Source: Sutcliffiella deserti (GTDB taxonomy: Bacteria > Bacillota > Bacilli > Bacillales > Bacillaceae_I). From it: DNA of 64,000 nt. The notes under the pieces are model-generated. The model ran no database searches. It was not told where the DNA came from and was given only the letters and a program-made list of their open reading frames with translations. Position 1 is the first letter of the stretch; each line of letters starts with the position of its first letter. A program made the translations under genes and the position numbers. Location of the stretch: NCBI RefSeq assembly GCF_020037475.1, contig NZ_JAIQDB010000002.1:557854-621853 (forward strand). Direction: 5' to 3'. Below, in pieces: positions 24,762 through 34,139 of the stretch.

Positions 24762-25028
24762 ATGAAATTACAACAGAGCATCAATGTCAGACTAATGGAG
24801 AACCTCTTACAATGGGATCCATTAGGGTATGGGTTGGAAGCATACGATACAGAATGTGTTGATGTTGTTCAGGCTGTACATGAATTGGATGATATAAATA
24901 AGTTAGCTCAGAAAATTCAAGCTATCTATGAATTTTCCTTTGAAGAAATTATCCCTCTGGCACAATGTAAAGAAAAAGCGGCAGAGCTACTGACTATCAA
25001 AAATGAGGACTCTTCCTGCTCTATATAA
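24762..25028 (+). CDS. yugE: YugE-type DUF1871 protein
   Basis: An 88-residue helical protein matching the DUF1871 family. The pattern LLQWDPLGYG...YDTECVDVVQAVHE is typical. Function is unknown. AAGGTGAAT precedes the ATG. Its place between patB and yugF copies the B. subtilis order. Confidence 0.82.
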   Translation: MKLQQSINVRLMENLLQWDPLGYGLEAYDTECVDVVQAVHELDDINKLAQKIQAIYEFSFEEIIPLAQCKEKAAELLTIKNEDSSCSI

Positions 25029-25056
25029 AGAGGTTTTGGGAATAAGAGTTACAATC

Positions 25057-25090
25057 AGAGAAAAGCATGGTGCTTCTCTCTTTTTTTGTT
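25057..25090 (+). terminator. intrinsic terminator after yugE
   Basis: GAGAAAAGCA pairs imperfectly with TGCTTCTCTC, followed by a run of seven T residues. Confidence 0.65.
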
Positions 25091-25100
25091 CAAAAAAATG

Positions 25101-25253
25101 GAGCTGAACGAGCCGCTTGTGCTTTTCTGTGTCCAGCTGCAGCGGCTAGCTCCTCGAGTCATAAGTCATTTCCCTCCAGAGGTCAAAGAGCGACCTCTTG
25201 CGTGAACTGCCTTATGCTTGTCGGAGCTGAACGAGCCGCTTCCGCTTTTCTAA
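25101..25253 (+). repeat. stem-loop repeat with direct-repeat ends
   Basis: GGAGCTGAACGAGCCGCTT plus a cytosine-rich GCTTTTCT end occurs twice, at ~25101 and ~25223. Between them lie TCATAAGTCA and GCCTTATGC arms and an inner AGAGGTC...GACCTCT hairpin. The layout matches a palindromic repeat known across Bacilli and Geobacillus. Its right end supplies the last bases (TAG, minus strand) of yugF. Confidence 0.75.
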
Positions 25254-26077
25254 ATAAAATTGATTATGTTGTCGCAGACGTGGAGGGGTTTTTCTTCTGG
25301 TAAAAGGTGTCCTGTTTTTTTGTAGGTGATTAGGTTAGAGTTTGGTAAATCTCTGTTCAATCGTTTTCCTACTTCTAAGGGTACCACCTTGTCCTCTTCC
25401 CCCCAAATTAATAGGCTTGGCGTCTCGATTTTTTTTAAGATTTCTTGTGCTAAGTCTCCCTCACGGTCCCGGATCATTCTTGTTAATGCATGAAAGATCT
25501 GATCATCATAAAAAGGTTGTACATATCCTTCTATCATTTCGTCATCAATCAGTGAATGATCGTAAACGACATTTAATAAGTTTTGGATCGGCCCTTTTCT
25601 AGCAAGCCAATATTTTAAATAGAGATAAAAATAGGGGATTTTAGAGGAGAAAACTATCGAGTTTGGCAACCTCTTTAAATAGCCTGAACTGCACAACAAA
25701 ACGACCTTCTCAACAAGTTCGGGCTTTTGATTGCTAACATTTAAAGCAATTTGCCCTCCCATGGAGTGGCCAATCAGTACTGTTCTCTTAATAAAAAGTT
25801 TTTCTAATAGCAGGATGACAACTCGTGCAAGGTTTTCATACGAATAGACAAATTTCTTTGATTTTTCGCTTTTGCCGAACGGCGGTAAATCAATAGCAAG
25901 AATAGTATACTCCTTTGTTAATAATGGGATGAGCCTTCTAAAGCTAAAAGAGGAAGAAAGAAATCCATGAATCATGACAAGGGTCGGTTTTGTTGAAATG
26001 CCTGATGTGGAGTCATGGTGGAATTCGTAGAAAACGTTAACTCCGTTTATGTTTGCTGTAAAGTGATTGCTTTTCAT
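25250..26077 (-). CDS. yugF: YugF-type alpha/beta hydrolase
   Basis: A 275-residue alpha/beta-fold hydrolase. MIHGFLSSSFSFR supplies the oxyanion hole, LIGHSMGGQIAL (~102-113) the nucleophile elbow, IWGEEDKVVP the Asp and KTGHLLPEE the His. Substrate unknown. The stop codon lies in the end of the preceding stem-loop repeat. In B. subtilis yugF lies between yugE and alaR, as here. Confidence 0.87.
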   Translation of the reverse strand: MKSNHFTANINGVNVFYEFHHDSTSGISTKPTLVMIHGFLSSSFSFRRLIPLLTKEYTILAIDLPPFGKSEKSKKFVYSYENLARVVILLLEKLFIKRTVLIGHSMGGQIALNVSNQKPELVEKVVLLCSSGYLKRLPNSIVFSSKIPYFYLYLKYWLARKGPIQNLLNVVYDHSLIDDEMIEGYVQPFYDDQIFHALTRMIRDREGDLAQEILKKIETPSLLIWGEEDKVVPLEVGKRLNRDLPNSNLITYKKTGHLLPEEKPLHVCDNIINFI

Positions 26078-26220
26078 CTAATCCAACACCCCATCTGATT
26101 TTATATAGGTATTTTAACCTCACTTCATTTTTTCAAACCTTAAAATTTTGAAATAGTAAACAATAAGGCTACAGCAACAACAGTGGTCAGAATTTTGTTA
26201 TAATGGTACAACGTTTATTA

Positions 26221-26404
26221 AAGGCTCTTTTCGTAAAGATTGCTGCTGTAAGCCCGTAAAAAAATCGGCTTTTGGATTTTTGATTGGCCTATCAATACAA
26301 AATGAAGTGTGAATTTGAAATTTAAAAGGAAATGAGCACTACAGCAACAATTGTAACGGGTGGTACCAACTTACATAAAATCAACAATCAATGCGGAAGC
26401 AGCC
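26221..26404 (+). repeat. MITE-like element, family 1, copy 3
   Basis: The third ~185-bp copy, AAGGCTCTTTTCGTAAAG to ATGCGGAAGCAGCC, flanked by TTATTA on both sides (a likely 6-bp duplication). It ends only 8 bases before the ribosome site AAAGGAGTGG of alaR. Part of a related sequence (AAGGCTACAGCAACAACAG) lies just upstream at 26165. Confidence 0.83.
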
Positions 26405-26426
26405 TTATTAAAAGGAGTGGAATAAT

Positions 26427-26927
26427 ATGCAACTATCAGAAAGAGAATTGGACATGCTTCAGATAATAGAGGATAACGGAAGAATAGCAGAAGAAGTACT
26501 GGCTAAAATGGTTAACCTGACTGTAGAGGAAACGGCGGAAACACTCCGTAAATTAGAGACAGAGAAAATTATAGTGGAATATGGTGCAATAATAGATTGG
26601 CGAAAAGTGGATAACTTTGAAGGTGTTACTGCCATGATTGACGTAAAAGTAACGCCAAAACGAGATGTAGGGTTTGACGAAATTGCAAAAAATATTTATC
26701 GTTTCTCTGAAGTGAAGTCTGTGTACTTAATGTCTGGTGCTTATGATTTATCCGTTGTGGTGGAAGGCAGATCCTTGACACAGGTAGCAAATTTCGTTTC
26801 GGAAAGACTCGCCACACTAGATTCGGTTATTTCTACTACCACCCATTTTATTATGAAAAAATACAAGCATGACGGGACCATCTTTGATCAAGGAGAAGAT
26901 GATCGGCGGATTGTGGTGTCTCCATGA
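26427..26927 (+). CDS. alaR: AlaR, Lrp/AsnC family regulator
   Basis: A 166-residue Lrp-type regulator. The N-terminal helix-turn-helix (~1-55, LDMLQIIEDNGRI) and the C-terminal ligand domain (~65-145, AYDLSVVVEGRSL) are complete. In B. subtilis AlaR activates alanine transaminase synthesis. Its stop overlaps the alaT start (ATGA), so the pair is translationally coupled. A MITE-like copy has displaced the upstream region, which could have changed its promoter. Confidence 0.9.
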   Translation: MQLSERELDMLQIIEDNGRIAEEVLAKMVNLTVEETAETLRKLETEKIIVEYGAIIDWRKVDNFEGVTAMIDVKVTPKRDVGFDEIAKNIYRFSEVKSVYLMSGAYDLSVVVEGRSLTQVANFVSERLATLDSVISTTTHFIMKKYKHDGTIFDQGEDDRRIVVSP

Positions 26928-28084
26928 AAAGTAGAATAGCTAACCATGTACAAAACCTTCAACCATCTGGTATACGGCGTTTTTTTGATGTAGCTGCAAG
27001 TATGGAAGGTGTTATTTCATTAGGTGTAGGGGAACCGGACTTTGTTACATCATGGGGTGTGAGGGAAGCTTGTATTACCTCCTTAAAGAATGGTCACACC
27101 TCTTATACTGCTAATGCAGGTTTAATAGAACTTCGAAAAGAAATTAGTTATTATCTGCGACAACAATTTGAAGTATCATATCAGGCAGAAAAAGAAATTA
27201 TTGTCACTGTAGGAGCAAGTCAAGCGTTAGATATTGCCATTCGTACCATAGTAGATCCGGGAGATGAAGTGATAGTAATAGAACCAAGCTTTGTTTCTTA
27301 TGCTCCACTAGTAGAACTAACTGGAGGAAAGGCTGTTTTGGTCGGTGCAGATTCTCTTAATGGTTTTACAGTTGATATGGCAAAATTAGAAGAGGCTATA
27401 ACAGAGAAAACCAAAGCTATTCTTCTATGTTTTCCTAATAACCCTACTGGAACAATGTTAACGAAAAATCAGCTACTTCAGATCAGCCATCTTGTTGAAA
27501 AATATGATCTACTTGTGCTATCCGACGAAATATATGCAGAGCTTTGCTTTGATCAAAACTATACAAGTTTTGCTACTTTACCTGAAATGAAAGAGAGAAC
27601 AATTCTGATATCCGGTTTCTCCAAAGGTTTTGCAATGACAGGGTGGCGATTAGGGTTCGTGGCAGGACCTGAAGACATTATGGAAGCGATATTAAAAATA
27701 CATCAATATACAATGATGTGTGCCTCCACTATGGCTCAACATGGCGCAATAGAAGCTTTGAAAAATGGACGGGATGATTTGGAGGAAATGAAAAAAAGTT
27801 ATCGAAGAAGAAGAAATTATTTTGTGGCTTCCTTAAATGAATTAGGATTACCATGTCACCTTCCTGGGGGAGCCTTCTATGCCTTTCCTTCTGTGCAGCA
27901 AACAGGACTAAGTTCTCAAGAATTTGCGGAAAAGCTATTAATGGAGGAAAAAGTGGCAGTTGTACCAGGCGATGTGTTCGGAAAAAGTGGTGAAGGCTTT
28001 ATCCGTTGCTCCTACGCCTCCTCCATGGAGCAGCTTCAAGAAGCAATAAAACGTATGGAACGGTTTGTGAAGAGCTATCAGTAA
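26924..28084 (+). CDS. alaT: AlaT, alanine transaminase (fold-type I aminotransferase)
   Basis: A 386-residue aminotransferase. NNPTGTML (~167), SDEIYAELCF and SGFSKGFAMTGWR (PLP-lysine, ~236) are complete. In B. subtilis AlaT converts pyruvate to alanine with glutamate and is controlled by AlaR, upstream. The start overlaps the alaR stop by four bases. Confidence 0.9.
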   Translation: MKSRIANHVQNLQPSGIRRFFDVAASMEGVISLGVGEPDFVTSWGVREACITSLKNGHTSYTANAGLIELRKEISYYLRQQFEVSYQAEKEIIVTVGASQALDIAIRTIVDPGDEVIVIEPSFVSYAPLVELTGGKAVLVGADSLNGFTVDMAKLEEAITEKTKAILLCFPNNPTGTMLTKNQLLQISHLVEKYDLLVLSDEIYAELCFDQNYTSFATLPEMKERTILISGFSKGFAMTGWRLGFVAGPEDIMEAILKIHQYTMMCASTMAQHGAIEALKNGRDDLEEMKKSYRRRRNYFVASLNELGLPCHLPGGAFYAFPSVQQTGLSSQEFAEKLLMEEKVAVVPGDVFGKSGEGFIRCSYASSMEQLQEAIKRMERFVKSYQ

Positions 28085-28177
28085 CTGGTTTTACTTGATC
28101 AGGGGTAGGAGAAAAGGGGCGCTTTCAGATCCCTCCCCTGGATCGAGATTATCTAATGAAAAACCAACTGAAAAAAA

Positions 28178-28206
28178 GAGGGCCAAACCCATTGGGTTTG
28201 GCCCTT
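28178..28206 (+). terminator. strong intrinsic terminator after alaT
   Basis: AGGGCCAAACCC and GGGTTTGGCCCT form a perfect 12-bp stem around ATT; the T-run is weak, with TACAAAA following. Confidence 0.68.
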
Positions 28207-28289
28207 ACAAAAGGGGGAATACTAGAAAGCCTTGATAATAGTATCATTCCCCAAACTTTTTTAAAATAAACCATTATTTCTTGTATTTT

Positions 28290-28652
28290 TTATTCTGTTT
28301 TGTATTTTTTTTCATACAACAGCTGCATGACATTTAATATGTCCTCATCTGTAAATTCTTTTGCTTTACGAAGAATTAATTTTGACCTCTTAATTCCGAC
28401 TTCTTGAATTAATTGTTCTAATTCATAATCAATTCCTTGATTATTGGTTGGTGTAACAGATTCTAAAAGTTCTGAAGCAGGAATATCAAGTACTGTGGAT
28501 ATTTTCAAGACTGTTTGTACATCAGGAACCTGTTGACCACTTTCATACTTTTCGATGGTAGCAGATCCAACACGCAATTTAATTGCCAGTTCATTGGTGG
28601 TAAGCTTTGCTTGCTCCCGATATAAACGTATGTTTTCTCCAATGTTCTTCAT
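28290..28652 (-). CDS. XRE-family helix-turn-helix regulator
   Basis: A 120-residue repressor-like protein with an N-terminal Cro/C1 helix-turn-helix (~6-60: GENIRLYREQAKLTTNELA, VGSATIEKYESGQQ) and a helical C-terminal part (~75-115). It is common in Bacillus next to yugI as an uncharacterised regulator. Divergent from yugI, so it may act on the shared intergenic region, but no operator is evident. Confidence 0.82.
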   Translation of the reverse strand: MKNIGENIRLYREQAKLTTNELAIKLRVGSATIEKYESGQQVPDVQTVLKISTVLDIPASELLESVTPTNNQGIDYELEQLIQEVGIKRSKLILRKAKEFTDEDILNVMQLLYEKKYKTE

Positions 28653-28813
28653 TCTAACCGCCCCTTTGACTTCTCGTATTTATAATTTAATCATAGCATT
28701 CTTTACTTAATGAAAGTTTGAACATTTTTTGATATTTTAGTCTTTTAATTTCATTGTATTGGCATATATCTGCGGCAATACACGAATAATAAAACAGTGA
28801 AGAAAAGTATCTT

Positions 28814-28842
28814 TTGAAAAAGTATATAAAGTGTGGTATAAT
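28814..28842 (+). promoter_or_regulatory. sigma-A promoter of yugI
   Basis: TTGAAA at 28814-28819 and a perfect TATAAT at 28837-28842 with 17-base spacing, 51 bases before the start. Confidence 0.75.
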
Positions 28843-28893
28843 TTTAAATTGCGTTCAATGTGTATAAAAACTAAAATATTTAGGAGTGTTTTC

Positions 28894-29298
28894 ATGTCTG
28901 ATAAATTTGAATTAGGTAGTGTATTAACAGGGAAAGTAACAGGTATTCAACCATACGGAGCGTTCGTAGCGCTTGACGAAGAAACTCAAGGTCTTGTTCA
29001 TATTTCCGAAATAACTCACGGTTATGTGAAAGATGTTAACGAACATTTAAAATTGGGCGATGAAGTACAAGTGAAGGTACTTTCTGTTGATGAAAAGTCC
29101 AACAAAATCAGCTTGTCTATCAAAGCTACACAAGAGGCTCCGGCAGAAGCTCCTGCAGCTGCACCAAGAAAGCCTAAAAAGCGTCAAGCAACTGTTGTAA
29201 AACAACACACAGAATCTACACAAGGTTTCAACACGCTTAAAGACAAATTAGAAGAGTGGATTGAGCAATCCAACCGTGAAGATCTAATTAAAAAATAA
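28894..29298 (+). CDS. yugI: YugI, S1-domain general stress protein (GSP13)
   Basis: A 134-residue protein with one S1 RNA-binding domain (~8-75: GSVLTGKVTGIQPYGAFVAL, GLVHISEI, VKVLSVDEKSNKISLSIK), then an Ala/Pro/Lys-rich linker and a short helical tail. B. subtilis YugI is a ribosome-associated general stress protein. The frame extends upstream, but AGGAGTG at 28882-28888 and the family N-terminus set the start at 28894. Between it and yuzA there is a degenerate GATTGGAG-type repeat remnant (29397-29465). Confidence 0.9.
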   Translation: MSDKFELGSVLTGKVTGIQPYGAFVALDEETQGLVHISEITHGYVKDVNEHLKLGDEVQVKVLSVDEKSNKISLSIKATQEAPAEAPAAAPRKPKKRQATVVKQHTESTQGFNTLKDKLEEWIEQSNREDLIKK

Positions 29299-29487
29299 TC
29301 ACAGGACTGTCAGGCATCTATTCATGTAGGTGTCTTTTTTTATGACTAAATTAGGTTTCTTTTAAGATCAGTGTGGTTTTAATGAACCCCCATCTGATGA
29401 TTGGAGTTAAAGGAGGATGGTCCTGCCCTGGCGCGTACGCTACGCTTTCTCCCAAATCATTAATGGGTTTTATACATTCAACATAAA

Positions 29488-29518
29488 AAACCGCCTATCC
29501 CATCAGATGAGGCGGTTT
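29488..29518 (-). terminator. terminator of yuzA
   Basis: AAACCGCCT and AGGCGGTTT form a nine-base stem around ATCCCATCAGATG, next to an A-run that reads as T on the minus strand. Confidence 0.75.
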
Positions 29519-29531
29519 AGTACCAATTATA

Positions 29532-29765
29532 TTAACGTGTAGTTCTTGGCTCTACTTCTCTTTCTTGTTGTTCAGAAGGTACAAACAGAAGACCAAGGTT
29601 GATTAGTCCGGCAATACCTACAAGTCCGTAGATAATGCGGGATAGTGCTGAACTTTGTCCACCAAAAATCGCTGCAACTAAGTCAAATTGGAAGAATCCA
29701 ATTAAGCCCCAGTTTATTGCCCCGATTATTGTTAGTACTAAAGCAATACGTTGAATTGTGCTCAT
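29532..29765 (-). CDS. yuzA: YuzA, DUF378 membrane protein
   Basis: A 77-residue protein with two hydrophobic segments (~6-28 and ~42-62) and the DUF378 signature GAINWGLIGFFQFDLVA, ending in a charged tail. Function unknown. GGAGGG precedes the ATG. Position next to yugI and yugJ is as in B. subtilis. Confidence 0.85.
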   Translation of the reverse strand: MSTIQRIALVLTIIGAINWGLIGFFQFDLVAAIFGGQSSALSRIIYGLVGIAGLINLGLLFVPSEQQEREVEPRTTR

Positions 29766-29954
29766 AACATTCCCTCCTTGAGAATATAAGTGCTTCCCTT
29801 ATATGGTTTGTCAGTTTGCAAATAATATTCATAATAAGAATAAAAATGTTAAATGCTATGGATAGTTCTCAATCATGAATTCAAATTCATAAGCTAATTC
29901 TTTGCATGAAGCTTAGAATTCATTCATAATCAGTGAAAAAGGAGGGGTTAATTA

Positions 29955-31118
29955 ATGGAAAATTTTACATTTTATAATCCGACTAAGTTAATCTTTGGGG
30001 AAAATCAGCTTTCAAGCTTAACACAGGAACTTGAGGGATATGGTAAAAATGTCCTGTTAGTATATGGTGGTGGCAGTATCAAAAAAAGCGGTCTTTATGC
30101 AGAGGTTGTAGAGGTTTTACATAAAGCAGAAGCAAGAGTAACAGAGCTTGCAGGGGTGGAACCTAATCCTCGCCTTTCCACAGTGCAAAAAGGTGTGGAA
30201 CTGTGCCGCGAAAACCAAATTGACTTTATCCTTGCAGTCGGTGGGGGAAGTGTTATAGATTGTACGAAGGCGATAGCAGCTGGTGCAAAGTATGAAGGAG
30301 ATGTGTGGGATATTGTTCTCCGAAAGCATATTGCTACAGAAGCCATTCCATTTGGGACGGTTTTAACTTTAGCTGCAACAGGATCGGAAATGAACTCCGG
30401 CTCCGTTATTACCAACTGGGAAACGAAAGAAAAGTATGGCTGGGGCAGTCCTGTAACGTTCCCGCAGTTTTCGATTCTTGATCCGAAAAATACATTTACC
30501 GTTCCTCGTGATCATACAGTGTATGGAATCGTCGATATGATGTCCCATGTTTTCGAACAGTATTTTCATCAACCGACGAACGCTCCTTTACAAGACAGAA
30601 TGTGTGAGTCTGTTTTAATTACGGTGATGGAAACAGCACCAAAATTATTAGAGGACTTGGAGAGTTATGAACACAGGGAAACGATTCTCTACAATGGAAC
30701 CATTGCTTTGAATGGAATGTTGCAGATGGGTTACCGGGGCGACTGGGCATCACATGGTATCGAGCATGCCGTTTCTGCAATTTATGACATTCCACATGCA
30801 GGCGGACTAGCAATTCTGTTTCCTAACTGGATGGAGCATGCATTGGATACTAATGTTGAGCGATTTAAGCAATTGGCAGTCCGAGTATTTGGGGTGCAGG
30901 ATAATGGCATGGAAGACCGCGATGTAGCCTTGGAGGGTATCAGAAGGCTACGTGAGTTCTGGTCCAGCTTGGGGGCACCGGAGCGTTTAGCGGACTATAA
31001 CATAGATGATTCCAATATCGAGAAGATGGCGGAGCATGTAATGTCAAGAGGAGCTGTAGGAAACTTTAAGTCCTTATCCTATGATGATGTTGTAGCAATC
31101 CTCAAAGCGTCTTTATAA
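29955..31118 (+). CDS. yugJ: iron-containing alcohol (butanol) dehydrogenase, YugJ/YugK-like
   Basis: A 387-residue group III Fe-ADH that would reduce aldehydes to alcohols with NAD(P)[14 protein letters not shown] (~96-108) binds nucleotide; the metal ligands lie in [11 protein letters not shown] (His, ~194-198) and [21 protein letters not shown] (His, ~262-276). B. subtilis has two adjacent copies (yugJ, yugK); only one is present here. GGAGGGG precedes the ATG. Confidence 0.88.
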   Translation: MENFTFYNPTKLIFGENQLSSLTQELEGYGKNVLLVYGGGSIKKSGLYAEVVEVLHKAEARVTELAGVEPNPRLSTVQKGVELCRENQIDFILAVGGGSVIDCTKAIAAGAKYEGDVWDIVLRKHIATEAIPFGTVLTLAATGSEMNSGSVITNWETKEKYGWGSPVTFPQFSILDPKNTFTVPRDHTVYGIVDMMSHVFEQYFHQPTNAPLQDRMCESVLITVMETAPKLLEDLESYEHRETILYNGTIALNGMLQMGYRGDWASHGIEHAVSAIYDIPHAGGLAILFPNWMEHALDTNVERFKQLAVRVFGVQDNGMEDRDVALEGIRRLREFWSSLGAPERLADYNIDDSNIEKMAEHVMSRGAVGNFKSLSYDDVVAILKASL

Positions 31119-31158
31119 AAGGCTGTTTCAACCATTAAACAGCGCGATAAAAATTTGA

Positions 31159-31196
31159 AAAAACAGCTAAGGGCAGGTAAGCCATTAGCTGTTTTT
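31159..31196. terminator. bidirectional terminator between yugJ and mrpG
   Basis: AAAAACAGCTAA pairs with TTAGCTGTTTTT. The mrpG stop codon lies inside the stem. Confidence 0.78.
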
Positions 31197-31556
31197 CATT
31201 TCTTTTACTGTTCTCGGTTTTTCTTTTGTTTTTAAATCATCCTGAATCGATTTTTCCCATAAAGGTACGTCTGTATAATAAGCAGCTCTAGTTATTAAAT
31301 GACCTGCTACAGGAGCTGTGATGAACACAAAGACAATTCCAAGCACAAGTCGAGCGCTAAAATAGTTGTCTGCAACCCAAAAGTAGAGAAGAGTTGCGAT
31401 TAGCACAAACAAGACACCAAGTGTGGCACTTTTTGATGCAGCATGACTTCGGCAGTAGACATCAGGTAACCGAAGTAATCCAATAGTTGTTACAAGGCTG
31501 AGAAGAGAACCCAACAAGACGATAATACCAATAAAAATACTAATTGTTTCTGTCAT
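31185..31556 (-). CDS. mrpG: Mrp Na+/H+ antiporter subunit MrpG
   Basis: A 123-residue PhaG/MnhG-type membrane protein with three hydrophobic segments. LLRLPDVYCRSHAASKSATLG (~28-48) is the family signature. It is the last gene of the operon and its start overlaps mrpF by 17 bases. Its stop lies within the terminator stem. Confidence 0.93.
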   Translation of the reverse strand: MTETISIFIGIIVLLGSLLSLVTTIGLLRLPDVYCRSHAASKSATLGVLFVLIATLLYFWVADNYFSARLVLGIVFVFITAPVAGHLITRAAYYTDVPLWEKSIQDDLKTKEKPRTVKEMKNS

Positions 31557-31842
31557 ATTCGATTATCTCCCCCTTCTGTAAAAACTTAGAAAATGCAACA
31601 GTTCCAACAAAAGCAATAACTCCGATAAGAAGAATTACCTCTAAAAACGCATCTGTTTTCAGCATAATCGAAATAATGGCAGTAATAGCGATTAAGTTTA
31701 TTCCGATAGAGTCTAAAGCCATGACTCTATCCGGGATAGAAGGTCCTTTTATGACACGGTAAACAAGCCCTAAGGAAGAAATGGATAAGATAAGCAAACT
31801 GACAGTTAGAAGTGCCTCTAATGCATTCTCAAACTCAAACAT
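31540..31842 (-). CDS. mrpF: Mrp antiporter subunit MrpF
   Basis: A 100-residue three-span protein with the MrpF signature GPSIPDRVMALDSIGINLIA (~33-52) and a conserved Asp in the membrane. Overlaps mrpE by eight bases and mrpG by 17, so the three are translationally coupled. Confidence 0.93.
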   Translation of the reverse strand: MFEFENALEALLTVSLLILSISSLGLVYRVIKGPSIPDRVMALDSIGINLIAITAIISIMLKTDAFLEVILLIGVIAFVGTVAFSKFLQKGEIIEYDRNN

Positions 31843-32317
31843 TTCTTGTCACCTCCAAAATGGCTTTTTCAAAGGTATTCTTTATCTCTGAAATTGCTTG
31901 ATCTACATCGGGAATATTCATTGCATGAATATATAACGTTTTATTATCATCCGAGATATCCATTACAAGAGTTCCAGGTGTGAGACTTATGAGCAGAGAA
32001 AGTAAGGTGATTTCCCACTCGCTCTTTAATTCAGTTGGCATTGCGAATATCCCCGGTTCAATTTTCAGCTTTGGTCGAAGGATATCACGAATAACCTGAA
32101 CATTAGCCAGTAAAAGCTCTCTTAAGAAAAGAAACAGTAATTTGGCTGCTGCCATAATTCGTTCAAAGTAAAAGCGGCCAGGAATAAATCGCCTCATAGC
32201 AAAAATGATAACAAGGCCCCAAAAGTAACCTACAAAGAATGAAGGGAAACTCCACTCATTTTTTAAAAACATCCAGGTAGCCGCAATAATGATATTAATA
32301 AGAATTTGAAAAGCCAT
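31835..32317 (-). CDS. mrpE: Mrp antiporter subunit MrpE
   Basis: A 160-residue MnhE-family protein: N-terminal membrane segments (~1-75), then a cytoplasmic domain with LTPGTLVMDISDD, the family signature, and LYIHAMN. It starts seven bases after the mrpD stop. Confidence 0.93.
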   Translation of the reverse strand: MAFQILINIIIAATWMFLKNEWSFPSFFVGYFWGLVIIFAMRRFIPGRFYFERIMAAAKLLFLFLRELLLANVQVIRDILRPKLKIEPGIFAMPTELKSEWEITLLSLLISLTPGTLVMDISDDNKTLYIHAMNIPDVDQAISEIKNTFEKAILEVTRNV

Positions 32318-32323
32318 TAGAAA

Positions 32324-33805
32324 CTACTCCTTTAATACTGCTTGGATATAAATGGACGGATCCATTAGTGTTTCTGCTGCCTGCCAGACATATGGGTAGA
32401 TAACTTCTGCACCTAAACCAAGGAATGCAGAAATAGCAAGTAAGATGACAGCTGGGTATACTAGCCCTTTTGTTGATCCTTTTTCTTCTTTTTCAGAGAG
32501 TACTTCTGCTTTGAAGAAGCAATTCATAAAGATCTTCATTACAGAGTAGAGGACAAGTAAGCTAGAGAATAGCATGACACCAACAAATACATAATGTTCT
32601 GCTTCCAATCCACCTTGTACTAATAATACTTTTCCAACAAATCCGCTTAATGGCGGGATCCCAGCTAACGCTATTGAAGCGACAAAGAACATCCATCCAA
32701 GCAGAGGGTGGCGCTTGATTAATCCGCCCATTTGCTGAATTTTGTTTGTACCGGTGATGGCAAACATGGCACCTGCAAGTAGGAATAATGCACCTTTAAT
32801 CACCATATCGTGCACAAGGTAATAGATCCCCCCTGCATAACCTGTTTCGGTTGCAATAGCTACTCCATAAACGATGACCCCAACAGCAGTAACAATATTA
32901 TAGATCAGTATCTTTTTTACATCTTTATAAGCAATGGCACCAATCGCACCAATCAGAATCGTGATTCCAGCTAATATTCCAATAATCTGATGGGTAATTT
33001 GTGGTTCATGATAGAAAATGAGTGTAAAGGTTCGGTAGATAGCATAAACACCAACCTTTGTTAATAAAGCCCCAAATAAAGCGGTAATAGCATAAGGTGG
33101 GGCTTTATAAGAACCCGGCAGCCAGAAGAATAAAGGAAAGATACCGCCCTTTAATCCAAAAACAATCAAAAACAGAATGGCTATCACAGTTAGCAAACCT
33201 GTTTGACCAGATTCCGCTACTCTGCTTGATACATCCGCCATATTTAATGTACCAACAACCCCGTAAAGGTAAGCTAGTGCGATTACAAAGAGAGCGGATG
33301 ATATAACATTAACTAAAACATACTTTAAGGATTCTCGAAGTTGAAGTCGAGTTCCTCCAAGAACGATTAGTGCATAAGAGGCCATAAGCATAACCTCAAA
33401 GAATACGAAAAGATTAAACATGTCTCCAGTTAAGAAAGCACCCATCACACCTGTTATTAAAAACTGCGTGAAGGCATAGTAATAATATCGCTCGCGTTCT
33501 TTTCCAATAGAGCGGAATGCAAACAAAATACACATAAAACTAACGATGACACCTGTTAGAACTAATAGGGAAGAAAACATATCCGCAACTAGCACAATCC
33601 CAAATGGTGGACGCCAGCTCCCTAATTCCAGTGTTTGTATTCCGTTATTAAAAACAGTATGGACAAGAACGATAGAGGCGATGGTTGTAAGAGATAACGC
33701 AACCACACTAATTACCTTTTGCAGCATGATTCTTTTTGGTATAAGCAAAAGAATCGTAGCTGTAATCAGTGGGATTAGGATGGGTAAGATCACTAAATTA
33801 TTCAT
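32324..33805 (-). CDS. mrpD: Mrp antiporter subunit MrpD
   Basis: A ~493-residue, ~14-span NuoM/N-like proton-translocating subunit. LFVFFEVMLMASYALIVLGG carries the transmembrane Glu and LKGGIFPLFFWLPGSYKAPP the Lys needed for ion movement. An ATG at 33814 lies directly behind the ribosome site; the ATG at 33805 (MNNLVILPILIP) has better spacing and matches family N-termini. Confidence 0.94.
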   Translation of the reverse strand: MNNLVILPILIPLITATILLLIPKRIMLQKVISVVALSLTTIASIVLVHTVFNNGIQTLELGSWRPPFGIVLVADMFSSLLVLTGVIVSFMCILFAFRSIGKERERYYYYAFTQFLITGVMGAFLTGDMFNLFVFFEVMLMASYALIVLGGTRLQLRESLKYVLVNVISSALFVIALAYLYGVVGTLNMADVSSRVAESGQTGLLTVIAILFLIVFGLKGGIFPLFFWLPGSYKAPPYAITALFGALLTKVGVYAIYRTFTLIFYHEPQITHQIIGILAGITILIGAIGAIAYKDVKKILIYNIVTAVGVIVYGVAIATETGYAGGIYYLVHDMVIKGALFLLAGAMFAITGTNKIQQMGGLIKRHPLLGWMFFVASIALAGIPPLSGFVGKVLLVQGGLEAEHYVFVGVMLFSSLLVLYSVMKIFMNCFFKAEVLSEKEEKGSTKGLVYPAVILLAISAFLGLGAEVIYPYVWQAAETLMDPSIYIQAVLKE

Positions 33806-34139
33806 GATTTTCATTTCCCCTTAATTTATCCATATCGTCTGTTTTCAGTTCTTGATAGGCCCGGTATGCAAGCACTAGAAAGAAGGATGTCACACCGAAG
33901 CTGATAACAATTGCGGTCAAGATTAAAGCTTGAGGCAACGGGTCAGCATATGCATCAGCCTGCTGACCTAGAAGTGGTGCAGCACCACGCTTCAAGCCTC
34001 CCATAGCTAAGAGTAATATGTGGGCACCATGTGCTAATAATCCTGTGCCGATTACAATACGTAAAATACTTTTAGATAACATTAAGTAAGTGGCAGTTGC
34101 TATTAAAATGCCTGCTACAATAATTATAACTATTTCCAT
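33798..34139 (-). CDS. mrpC: Mrp antiporter subunit MrpC
   Basis: A 113-residue NuoK-like protein with three membrane spans; GLLAHGAHILLLAMGG and DPLPQALILTAIVISFG are the conserved segments. Its ATG shares a base with the mrpB stop, and its end overlaps mrpD by eight bases. Confidence 0.94.
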   Translation of the reverse strand: MEIVIIIVAGILIATATYLMLSKSILRIVIGTGLLAHGAHILLLAMGGLKRGAAPLLGQQADAYADPLPQALILTAIVISFGVTSFFLVLAYRAYQELKTDDMDKLRGNENHE

